A stretch of DNA of 64,000 nucleotides from Lunatimonas lonarensis. GTDB lineage: Bacteria; Bacteroidota; Bacteroidia; Cytophagales; Cyclobacteriaceae. The DNA lies in assembly GCF_000390185.1 (NCBI RefSeq), contig NZ_AQHR01000025.1, positions 1 through 64,000 of the forward strand, written 5' to 3'. This document shows, one piece after another, positions 1-8,163 of this stretch (its first letter is position 1; each line of letters begins with the position of its first letter). Under the pieces are notes generated by a model. The model saw nothing but the letters and a program-made list of their open reading frames with translations, did no database searches and was not told where the DNA came from. A program made the translations under genes and the position numbers.

Positions 1-87
1 ACCATTTACCCGAAAAAACAGATGGGGATGGGCGGCTGCTTACGGTTAAATAAAAGGTCCGCTAAGAAACCAAAACCATTCGTTAGA

Positions 88-261
88 GGGGTCAGCATGC
101 TCCGGAATTAGACCAAAAGGGGTCAATATGCTCCGGAATAATCCTGAATATCCTGTTTAAGGGGTCAATCCCGAGAATCGGAACCAGTCGATTCTGGCCA
201 TTCAGGTCACTCTCACTGCCCAAAATCATTCCGATTAAGAGGGGTCAACATGCTCCGGAAT
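88..261 (+). repeat. IS21-like terminal repeat cluster (remnant or right end of an IS)
   Basis: Three near-identical 21-bp direct copies that begin GGGGTCA and end CTCCGGAAT lie at 88-108, 119-139 and 241-261. A fourth, half-matching copy that keeps only the GGGGTCAAT part lies at 161-181. Several spaced copies of a GGGTCA-type motif at an element end are characteristic of IS21-family elements, whose transposase binds multiple subterminal sites. No istA or istB is visible, so the element body would lie left of the window or be deleted. Coding sequence begins abruptly at the end of the last copy, which fits an insertion junction. The family call is an inference from the motif style. Confidence 0.55.
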
Positions 262-425
262 ATCCAGAAATCAATAATATTATTTTTAAGAATTTTGATT
301 ATAAAAGTAAGCCCTCGTTTATGGTAAATCCTTATCCTAGTGAAAAAGTTATTGAAATTTGTGAAATGTTAAGTTCAACATTGATTTCCGAAAATCTTGA
401 AAATCTTCATAAAGAAATGTTTTAA
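261..425 (+). pseudogene. 3' remnant of an unknown gene cut by the IS-like repeats
   Basis: An open frame runs from the end of the last repeat to a TAA at 423-425 and encodes about 54 residues with no plausible start near its left end. The composition is ordinary for a soluble, AT-rich-encoded protein (K, N, E, I, S and L rich, with a segment around PSFMVNPYPSEKVIEI). It reads as the C-terminus of a gene whose 5' part was displaced by the neighbouring element. The product was not recognised. The stop lies only 11 bp from the end of the convergent subtilase gene, so the original gene was probably part of the same accessory locus. Confidence 0.4.
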
Positions 426-436
426 TCACTTCTTTT

Positions 437-2885
437 TTAAATAGCTTCAACCCCCACCCTCAATTCATTCAAAATCGGAGTAAGCAGATCCTCCGAATCT
501 GTTTCTATGCTGATAATCAGACTATATCGGACGGATTTGTTATAGCGTTGATGAATGGGTCTTGTCTTCCACCAACCCCCAGTTGGAATGATGGCCAGTT
601 CGTTTTTGGTAGCTAAGTCAGCTGCATTGCCGATCCAAATATCTCTATGGATGGATCCTTTGTCTCGTGTTTTTTGACCGATTACCCAGTTTTCACTTCC
701 TTCTTGCTGATAATCCTCCTCTAAGGCTTTTCTAGCCTCTTTATTGATCCTTGCCAAAAAAGTTGTGGAAGTTTCATTGGTATCCTTCAATTTAAACCGA
801 AGACCGAAAGAAGCATAATTGTTTGCCTTGGCATACCTCTTATTACCTGGATTGGGTTCTATAAAATAGGAGAGCGTTACATTCAACCTGACCAGTGTAT
901 TTCCCATTTCCAACAATTGTTGCTGTGGCCATGGAAGGGTAAATATATGGCATTCATTGGCCTGAACCCTACTGCTTTCAAATTTGTAAGGTGTAATGGT
1001 TTCTTGAACAACTAAGGAAACGGAGTTCTGTAAACTGTACAAGGCAGCTGGCAAAAATGGCACACCGTAACCTACTGTCCTCAATAATTGCATTTTTTCA
1101 ACTGTGGAAAGGTCTTCAATTTTCCTGTCACCCAACATTTGATCTGTCCATTGGGCAGCGTGGACCATAAGTGCCCTTACTGTTTCAGGCCAAATGTTAG
1201 GATAATTATCCAAAATGCTTGCAGCAAATTTGCTGGCAAATGCCGTGGCTGAGGACGTTTCTCCAAAAGTGCAGAATAGAGAACTTGCCATTCCTCCTTT
1301 GGAAATACTTAAAGGCATCAAGGAATCAGGATCACAAAGACCGCCATTCCATTCTGCCGCATTTCCTCCCTCAAAAACAACCTCTGGCTTAAATGCCCAT
1401 TCTTTTTCCCAAGTTGTGCTTGTACTGCTTGAAGGAGCTAACTGCCCCCTTTGCGCCAAAAGACTTACACCTGGATATCTGGATAAATCAATTCTGTCTT
1501 TTAAGGTATATGCTCCAATGGTCAGGGCATTGAAAGCTTGGGCCGGATCATGTATGCTGTAATCCTGATTGGATAAAGGATATTCCAGCCATCTATGATT
1601 GGGAATATTTCCTGCGGAAACCAATACTAACCGTTTCCAATCTTCTTCTCCAAAGGCTGATTTGTCTATTGCAGCAGACCATGCACTAGGTCTGCCAAAG
1701 TGGGTATCTCCATCAGCAGTTATTGCCATACAGAATACTCTTTGGTCGATGGGATTCGTCTCCGCTCTGGCAATGGCCTCTTCTGTAACCGCACCATATT
1801 GATCTGGATCTGTTGGTTTTGATTGCTGAATCAACTTTATACTTTCCAATCGGTGGAAAATCCTAATGCTTTCCCTAGATACTAAGGCTTCCGATAAATC
1901 CCCAAAAAAAGATGATTCCGGACATAGCAGTTCCGTGACCGGGGAAACGCCAAGAATCATTAGTCCCCCATGAAGGGTCAACCGTATCCACATGGATAAT
2001 TGATGACAAATGTGCCAGTAAGGGATGGCTTTCATCGATGCCAGAATCCAAAAGGCATACTGACAAGTTTGGATTTTCCTGAATTTCTAATTGCTGAGCC
2101 AAGTTGGCGATCCAGTCCTTTTGTTCAGGAATATCCATGGAAGTAAAGACATCGGATAGCTCCACTGGTTTTCTTAATTCATCCAGGTATTGAGAATATA
2201 GCAGTGGTTCAGCCAGTTGTTTGGAACTTCCTTTTACTAGGATCACCAAGTGTTCTGGAAAAACCAAAAATCGAGAGGATACCTGTACACCGAATGCTTG
2301 TAATCGCTCTGTGATCTCCGAATGGACAGCCTCCGCTGATGTGGTCGTTATATCTAACCAAACTTCCCACCATACTTCCTGTTCATGATCAGGGAAAGGG
2401 ATTTCAGGTTCCTGCCAAAAGGACTTTAAAGTAGCTTGATGTATGGATTCAAGGTTGGATAAAAGGCTTGCGTTTTTAGGATTTCCTGAATCATAATTTC
2501 TTTCTACTTGAGAGTAATCATTAATTTTTTCGAGAAAATCTTTAACTCCCTTCTTGGAAAGATAGATCGAGCTGATTGTTTTTTCCTGACCATCCTTCTC
2601 GATTACCTGTTTTAAAGAAGCAATTCTGATATCTCCTGCTTTTTTTTCAAATTTTTTGATATCGAGTTCAAAACCGGGAAAAGTTTCAAGCTCCACATAC
2701 ACGAAATCACCTGGTTCACCTTGCCAAAAATCTAAAAAAGCTTCTTCAAATTCATTCTTTAGTTTATTCCCGTGTTTGGTTTGATCGATGTTTTTGTTTG
2801 TTTCAAACCTAACCCTTCCTAATGGTGTGAAGCTTATGGATCTGGCTTTATTCTCTAAAAATATATGCTTAAAAAATCCATCCAT
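437..2885 (-). pseudogene. Subtilisin-like (S8) serine protease, IetS-like, split by a frameshift
   Basis: Two overlapping minus-strand frames together encode one S8 peptidase of about 820 residues. The 5' frame (2885 to 1875) carries a long N-terminal extension, the catalytic Asp in CLLDSGI (D280) and the His in PGHGTAMSG (H317). The 3' frame (readable to 437) carries the oxyanion Asn in VSAGN and the Ser motif GETSSATA. The frames join at a run of seven T (A7 on the plus strand, 1904-1910). Dropping one T gives a continuous protein through GIIFFGDLSEA. The AAA+ ATPase gene starts just upstream, and an ATPase-subtilase pair is the known IetAS defence arrangement. As written the gene is broken; a homopolymer sequencing error or phase variation are alternatives. 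Confidence 0.75.
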
Positions 2886-2894
2886 GTGTTTTGA

Positions 2895-3863
2895 TTAGTA
2901 GGTTCTCTTTCTAGCCATTATATACTGAATTATTTTTTCTTCGGTTACCTGAATTTCTCCATAGAGCAAATAATCTTTCCAGATATCTTCGCATATTTTA
3001 TGCACTTCGGCATAGCTCAACCCCATAGATTTTTTGGACAGCTGATCTAGGTCCATCTCTTTTAGGACTCCTATCTCTGCTAACCTAGCGGAGAAAATTT
3101 GTTTGATTTGTGCCTCCGAAGGGTTTGTGTAAAGGATGATATCATCAAATCTTCGGAAAAGGGCGGTATCCAAGCTTTCCGGTAAATTGGTAGCTGCAAT
3201 AATCAAACTATTGGACTTATCTTTCTCTATCTGCAGCAAGAAACTGTTTAATACCCTTTTTATTTCTCCCACATCTTGAATCTGAGTTCTGGTGCTACCA
3301 ATGCTGTCAAATTCATCAAACAAATAAACAGCCCTAAAGTCCATCATAGCATCAAAAATCAATCTTAGCTTCGCTATAGATTCACCAAGGTATCTGCTAA
3401 TCAGGCCATCCAAACGAATGACAAATAAGGGAAGCCCTAATTCTCCAGCCAATGCATGGGCAGTCATGGTTTTTCCAGAACCGGGAGGACCTACAAGAAG
3501 CAATTTCCTTCGAGGTTGCAGGTTATGGCTTAATAACTTATCCAAATGCCTTTGTTCATGAATGACTTTAGCCAAGGTCTCCTGAATATCCTTGGAAAGC
3601 ACCATGTCTTTCAATCTAGTGTCCGGACTGACCAATTCCAGTAGGTCATTCAGTTCTTTTTGAGCTGCATTGACAGGTAATCTTTTGACAACAGCTTTGG
3701 AAGATTTACTCTTATCAATCAATTTTTTTAATTCCTCAGCCAGTGCAACATGCCCTTTTCTAGCTTCAGAAGCAGCAATTTGCATAGCAGTAGCGTAGAA
3801 GCGGGATTCATCCCCTTCTCCAAATGATTTGATCAATGTCTTTATTTGTTCTGCAGCTGCCAT
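2895..3863 (-). CDS. AAA+ ATPase, IetA-like, partner of the subtilase
   Basis: This 322-residue protein has an N-terminal helical region (about 1-85) and one AAA+ module. It shows Walker A GPPGSGKT (125-132), the pore-loop-like RYLGES (157-162), Walker B VYLFDEFD (179-186), sensor 1 AATN (223-226) and the arginine-finger motif LFRRFD (235-240). The gene lies 9 bp upstream of the subtilase and is clearly co-transcribed with it. ATPase plus subtilase pairs were described as IetAS, first linked to plasmid incompatibility and later reported as an anti-phage system. The likely role is to sense or remodel a target and control the protease; the trigger is unknown. Family and pairing are secure, the defence role is inferred. 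Confidence 0.8.
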   Translation of the reverse strand: MAAAEQIKTLIKSFGEGDESRFYATAMQIAASEARKGHVALAEELKKLIDKSKSSKAVVKRLPVNAAQKELNDLLELVSPDTRLKDMVLSKDIQETLAKVIHEQRHLDKLLSHNLQPRRKLLLVGPPGSGKTMTAHALAGELGLPLFVIRLDGLISRYLGESIAKLRLIFDAMMDFRAVYLFDEFDSIGSTRTQIQDVGEIKRVLNSFLLQIEKDKSNSLIIAATNLPESLDTALFRRFDDIILYTNPSEAQIKQIFSARLAEIGVLKEMDLDQLSKKSMGLSYAEVHKICEDIWKDYLLYGEIQVTEEKIIQYIMARKRTY

Positions 3864-3972
3864 TGTTTAAATCACTAAAAATCCATACTCTTAGATGTAA
3901 ACGTAAAATAATACAATATGCCTCAACAAGCCATGAAATATCTTACTTTCTTTTTGTCTAGCCCGAAAACTT

Positions 3973-4008
3973 GTTGACAAATTATATAAAATTATATATT
4001 TTGTCAAC
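3973..4008. promoter_or_regulatory. 36-bp palindromic operator between the ATPase and regulator genes
   Basis: The arms pair at 16 of 18 positions. The outer 9 bp are perfect (GTTGACAAA at 3973-3981 and TTTGTCAAC at 4000-4008) and the core is AT-rich. The palindrome sits in the 187-bp divergent gap between the AAA+ ATPase gene (minus) and the XRE-ImmA gene (plus), 42 bp before the latter's ATG. Sequences like the Bacteroidota -33 TTG and -7 TAnnTTTG elements overlap the arms on both strands, but neither matches exactly. A dimeric XRE repressor binding here and controlling both transcripts is the simplest reading. Confidence 0.6.
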
Positions 4009-4050
4009 CAAAATACTTATTTTTACATAAGTTCAAACATCTAATAATCA

Positions 4051-5106
4051 ATGAAACACCTCGCTTCCCGTCTCAAATCAGCCCGTTTGATGAATGGCTT
4101 ATCTTTGCAAGGTCTGGCAGACCGGATAGAGAACCGTATCACCAAACAAGCACTTAGTAAGTATGAGCAGGGGCAGGTAGTTCCTGACTCAGAAATGATA
4201 GGCATCTTGGCAGAAGCCCTGCATGTCAGACCGGACTATTTTCATACCGATACTATCATAAAATTTGGGGAAATAGAATTTAGAAAACTGGATTCTTACC
4301 CAGTCAAAGAAAAGAACAGGATTGTAGAAATAGCCAAAAATGAATTGAGCCGCTACATTGAGTTAGAGGAAATATTGGGTATTGAAACCAAGTTCCACAA
4401 TCCGCTTGATGGAATGACTATTAATTCTCTAGAGGATATTGAAAAAGCGGCTGAAACCTTAAGAAAGGCTTGGGGCTTGGGAACTGATGCCATTTCCAAT
4501 GTAATCGAACTTTTAGAAGATCATCATGTCAAGGTGATTGAAATTGAATCTGAGGAGTCATTTGATGGTTTCGCTACTTGGGTGAATGGGAAAGACATTC
4601 CTTTAATCGTACTCAATAAAGCCAAGTTTGTGCATAAACTTGATCGGAAGCGTTTCACTGCCTTACATGAATTGGGACATTTGCTTCTTGATGTAAATGG
4701 ATACGAAGAGAAGCAAAAGGAAAAATTCTGCCGTGCTTTTGCATCCGCTATGTTGATCCCCAAAGAAACCTTAAGAGAAGAACTGGGAGGAAAAAGAAGC
4801 AAATTGTCCATGATTGAATTGGGAGCCATCAAGCAGCAATATGGGATTTCCATGCAGGCATTAGTTTATCGGGCTAAAAATCTCGGGCTGATCTCTGAAA
4901 ATTACCTCAAGCAATTCTACATAGTTTTCAATCAGCTGGGATTTCGGGTAACTGAACCGGTGGATTATGAAGGAATGGAGCATTCCAATCGATTTTCCCA
5001 GCTTTTGTTCAGAGCCTTGGCAGAAGAGTTTATCAGCATCAGTAAGGCAGCTGCCTTGAAAAATCAGAAATTGGCGGAGTTTAGGAAGGAAAATAGGATC
5101 ATCTGA
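4051..5106 (+). CDS. XRE-family HTH regulator fused to ImmA/IrrE-type metallopeptidase
   Basis: This 351-residue protein has an N-terminal helix-turn-helix (about residues 5-62) in which the recognition-helix region contains TKQALSKYEQG. A peptidase domain carries HELGH at 206-210 and a downstream Glu in KEKFCRAFASAML as probable third zinc ligand. HTH-ImmA proteins typically act as stress-responsive repressors or cleave a partner repressor to induce mobile elements or toxin and defence genes. It is divergent from the ATPase-subtilase operon and faces it across a palindromic operator, so it is probably the regulator of that operon. The start was chosen as the first ATG of the HTH frame. Confidence 0.85.
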   Translation: MKHLASRLKSARLMNGLSLQGLADRIENRITKQALSKYEQGQVVPDSEMIGILAEALHVRPDYFHTDTIIKFGEIEFRKLDSYPVKEKNRIVEIAKNELSRYIELEEILGIETKFHNPLDGMTINSLEDIEKAAETLRKAWGLGTDAISNVIELLEDHHVKVIEIESEESFDGFATWVNGKDIPLIVLNKAKFVHKLDRKRFTALHELGHLLLDVNGYEEKQKEKFCRAFASAMLIPKETLREELGGKRSKLSMIELGAIKQQYGISMQALVYRAKNLGLISENYLKQFYIVFNQLGFRVTEPVDYEGMEHSNRFSQLLFRALAEEFISISKAAALKNQKLAEFRKENRII

Positions 5107-6004
5107 TGAGGATTGCTGTTACGGATGCCTTAGTTTTTATTGAGTTGATTGGGCCCGATTTGATTTCTGATTTCTTTTAAATTGGAACTTCATCCTCACA
5201 CCACAGTCTTTAAAAAAGTTAAGAATAAATGCTTTAGTTGAATACGGGGCTTCCTCTTGGATATTTCGGTCGGACCATGCCAGCGTTTTCGATCAAATGG
5301 TGCCACTTCGTTTCCATTCCAATCTTTTTCCTCCCGGCTACCGTCCGAAAAAAGGATTTCCATTTCTATCCATAAGCCGGTAAACAGTTGAGATAAATTA
5401 GCAGATTATAGAAACCCCTCAGCTTTTTTTCAACTTGGCCATTTCAGATTCCACGATTCGATCAGCTTTTAGCCACCAATGATCAGGTAGAGTTTTGCCA
5501 GTTATCCAGCCTTCTTCAACACCTCCATATAAAAGCACACCACATTGCCGTGTTCCATCTTGTCATGGTTTCTCTTGGTTTTCCGTACGCCGACATCTTT
5601 TTCTGATTCGAGTCCTACCCTAATTCCTTTGTCAACAGTTTTCCAATGCCATAATCGATCCTGTCCCCGGTTGTGAATTATGATCCATGCAAAGATGATC
5701 TTAAAAAATGCGAGATTCAATGTGACCGCTGAAAAGCAATTCATGTACACATTAAAAAAACCTACATCGGCAAAGGTATTTTCCTGAACAAAAAAATGAG
5801 TACATTGGCGTGGATTCCGAACCCACAAGTCTGGCGATGCTTTTTTCCCACCGGTTTTCGGCTCAATGACAAGAGCGGCTTGTAAATGGGGGTTCAGATC
5901 TCCGATCGGATTTTTATGCTTCCTTGCTCCCCTCAGGCCAAGATGCCTCAAAATCCCCCATTGCAAGCAACGTATTTTGTAACTTTTAAAAACTATGCTT
6001 TAAA
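5107..6004. other. 900-bp region without an intact gene; decayed coding sequence
   Basis: No convincing intact gene is present. On the minus strand, 5419-5565 is an open stretch of 47 codons that ends in a proper stop and has protein-like composition (GWITGKTLPDHWWLKADRI). Upstream of it the reading continues only after a shift into another frame that is open from 5966 to 5502. That frame is rich in residues expected from non-coding translation in its first half and more protein-like near its end. The simplest explanation is a gene inactivated by stops and frameshifts. Nothing recognisable was seen at 5107-5400. Confidence 0.3.
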
Positions 6005-8089
6005 ATGAAAAAGAAGGAAATTCAGCTCTCTAAGGAGTTTAAAAAACAGGCAACAAAAGCTATTATTTCAATTGCATTTTTCGTAGTCACCTACTTGTTA
6101 ATTCTATTAGTAACAATCGGCCTGACCGCGCTATGCATCACAGGCGGCGTTTTATTGATTGCTTTAAAACCAATGTTATTCACGATTGCACTCGGAATTG
6201 GTTTAGCCAGTTTGGGGATTCTGATCCTGATTTTTTTGCTGAAGTTTGTTTTCCAAAACAGCAAAACGGATCGCTCTGATTTAATGGAAATAACTCAAGA
6301 TAAGGAACCCAGGTTATTTGCCATGATTCATGAAATTGTTGTTGAGGTTGGGACTGGTTTCCCCAAAAAGGTGTATTTATCTTCTGACGTAAATGCATCT
6401 GTATTCTATGACTCAAGCTTCTGGAGTATGTTTTTACCCGTAAAAAAGAACTTACAAATAGGATTGGGGTTGGTTAACACCGTAACAAAGGAAGAACTAA
6501 AATCAATATTAGCCCATGAATTTGGTCACTTCTCGCAAAGAACGATGAAGGTGGGAAGTTATGTATATAACGTAAACCAAGTGATTTACAACATGCTTTT
6601 TGACAATGACGCATACGAAAAAATTATTCAAAAATGGGCAGAGGTAAGCGGCTATTTCTCGCTGTTTGTTTCCATCGCCGTAAAAATAATCATGGGAATC
6701 CAGTGGGTTTTAAGAAAATTGTATGAGCTGGTCAACAAAAACTACTTGGGACTGTCAAGGGAGATGGAATTTCATGCGGATGAAATAGCTGCCAGCGTAA
6801 CAGGCTATCTACCGTTAAAGCGCTCATTACTTAGAATGAACCTTGCCGACAGTTCATTCGATAACGTGCTGAACTTCTATAATCGTAAAATTTCCGAAAA
6901 TATCAAAAGTGAAAATTTGTACGATGACCAATCGGCGCTTGTCCAATTCCTTTCAGAAGTGAACAATCTAAAAATAACGGATAATCTCCCGGATATATCT
7001 CTTGAAGAACAAATCAGATTCGACAAATCTAAGCTGGTTATTAAAGACCAGTGGGCCTCACACCCTTCCATAGCGGAAAGGATTAAGAGATTAGAACAAA
7101 CAGGATATAGAAAGGAAACCCATACAGACAGCCTCGCGAACAGTGTTTTTTCAGATATAATTCGGATCCAAAAACAATTTACCAACGTACTATTTGAAAC
7201 CGCAACCTATCAGGGGGAAGCCTATCCGATCACTTCCGAGAAATTCATGGAAGAATACAGGCAAGAAACGCTAAAGAATTCATTTTCCAAGATGTACAAC
7301 GGTTATTATGACAATAAAAATCCGGTGCATGTTGAATTGACTCCAAGCCAATCCTATACTGACGAACTGAATATTTCTGAATTATTTTCCGATGATAAAA
7401 TTGACTTGGTTTATACTTCGATCGCACTACAGAATGACACGGAAACCCTTGAGAACATAGCAAACAACTCTATTTCCATTAAGACATTTGATTACGATGG
7501 AATTAAATACAGGAGAAAAGAAGCAAAAAACCTGATTAAACAGCTAAGTATAGAGCTTGAAAACATCAATGAGAAAATTAAAGGAAACGATATAAACATT
7601 TACCAATTCTTTCAAAGAATGGAAAATAAACAAAATAGTTCAAATGAACTGAAAAAGTTATACACCGAATTTTTTGACTTTGATGGGGAATTTGAGGCAA
7701 AAATCAGCATCTTTATCACCTTGCAAAATGAATTACAGTTTATAAATGTTACGACACCCACTGAACAGATAAATTCAAACTTCAAAAGAATAAAACCTAT
7801 TGAAGAAACCTTAAAGAATGAGATTAATAAGCTATTGGTTGACAATATGCTAACATCCGAGATTACCCCTGAGATAAGAGAGAATCTTGAAAAATACACG
7901 TCGGCATCCTGGGATTACTTTGGTGTGACCATTTACAAGGAGGAAAATATAGCGTTGCTATTTACCGCACTGGACAATTATGCGTATCTCTTATCTAGGA
8001 AGTATTTCTTACTCAAAAAAGCGGTATTGGACTACCAGGAAAGACTAATGGAAAACCAAACGCAATCGAGCTCGACCCTTGTTACCTAG
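6005..8089 (+). CDS. M48-family membrane zinc metallopeptidase
   Basis: This 694-residue protein has two hydrophobic segments near the N-terminus (about 19-53 and 57-83), followed by a peptidase domain with HEFGH at 171-175 and the downstream ligand region SREMEFHADE (251-260), the pattern of the HtpX/Ste24-like M48 family. The long C-terminal half (about 350-694) is K/E/N-rich and not assignable. M48 members degrade or process membrane proteins in the envelope. The gene stands alone, is AT-rich like the rest of the left 8 kb, and differs by eye from the GC-richer genes to its right, so it may belong to an acquired island. Substrate unknown. Confidence 0.75.
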   Translation: MKKKEIQLSKEFKKQATKAIISIAFFVVTYLLILLVTIGLTALCITGGVLLIALKPMLFTIALGIGLASLGILILIFLLKFVFQNSKTDRSDLMEITQDKEPRLFAMIHEIVVEVGTGFPKKVYLSSDVNASVFYDSSFWSMFLPVKKNLQIGLGLVNTVTKEELKSILAHEFGHFSQRTMKVGSYVYNVNQVIYNMLFDNDAYEKIIQKWAEVSGYFSLFVSIAVKIIMGIQWVLRKLYELVNKNYLGLSREMEFHADEIAASVTGYLPLKRSLLRMNLADSSFDNVLNFYNRKISENIKSENLYDDQSALVQFLSEVNNLKITDNLPDISLEEQIRFDKSKLVIKDQWASHPSIAERIKRLEQTGYRKETHTDSLANSVFSDIIRIQKQFTNVLFETATYQGEAYPITSEKFMEEYRQETLKNSFSKMYNGYYDNKNPVHVELTPSQSYTDELNISELFSDDKIDLVYTSIALQNDTETLENIANNSISIKTFDYDGIKYRRKEAKNLIKQLSIELENINEKIKGNDINIYQFFQRMENKQNSSNELKKLYTEFFDFDGEFEAKISIFITLQNELQFINVTTPTEQINSNFKRIKPIEETLKNEINKLLVDNMLTSEITPEIRENLEKYTSASWDYFGVTIYKEENIALLFTALDNYAYLLSRKYFLLKKAVLDYQERLMENQTQSSSTLVT

Positions 8090-8091
8090 CT

Positions 8092-8150
8092 GATGGCAAA
8101 GAAGAGGTAGTTTGGATAACCGGAGCTTCCTCCGGCATAGGAAAGGCAGG
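8092..8150 (+). pseudogene. N-terminal remnant of a short-chain dehydrogenase/reductase
   Basis: Immediately after the M48 stop codon, an ATG-led stretch encodes, after a frame adjustment at about 8100, EEVVWITGASSGIGKA (8101-8148). This is the classic TGxxxGIG nucleotide-binding start of an SDR protein. The frame then runs into sequence unlike an SDR and meets the end of the convergent GH31 gene. Only the first 20 or so codons survive, so this is a gene relic and probably marks a rearrangement junction. Confidence 0.55.
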
Positions 8151-8163
8151 TTCGTACTATCAA

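Noticed and set aside
1875-2035. Programmed ribosomal frameshift in the subtilase
   Set aside because: Rejoining needs a +1 shift (skipping one T) at TTTTTTTG. The common bacterial slippery sites give -1 shifts, no Shine-Dalgarno-like stimulator or downstream structure was evident, and subtilases are not known to use this. A mutation, slippage or sequence error is simpler.
5502-5966. A 154-codon minus-strand open frame
   Set aside because: The composition of its first half is unlike a protein (runs of G/R/H/K/P and rare-residue mix) and no family was recognised. It partly overlaps, in another frame, the more protein-like 5419-5565 stretch. Treated as part of decayed sequence.
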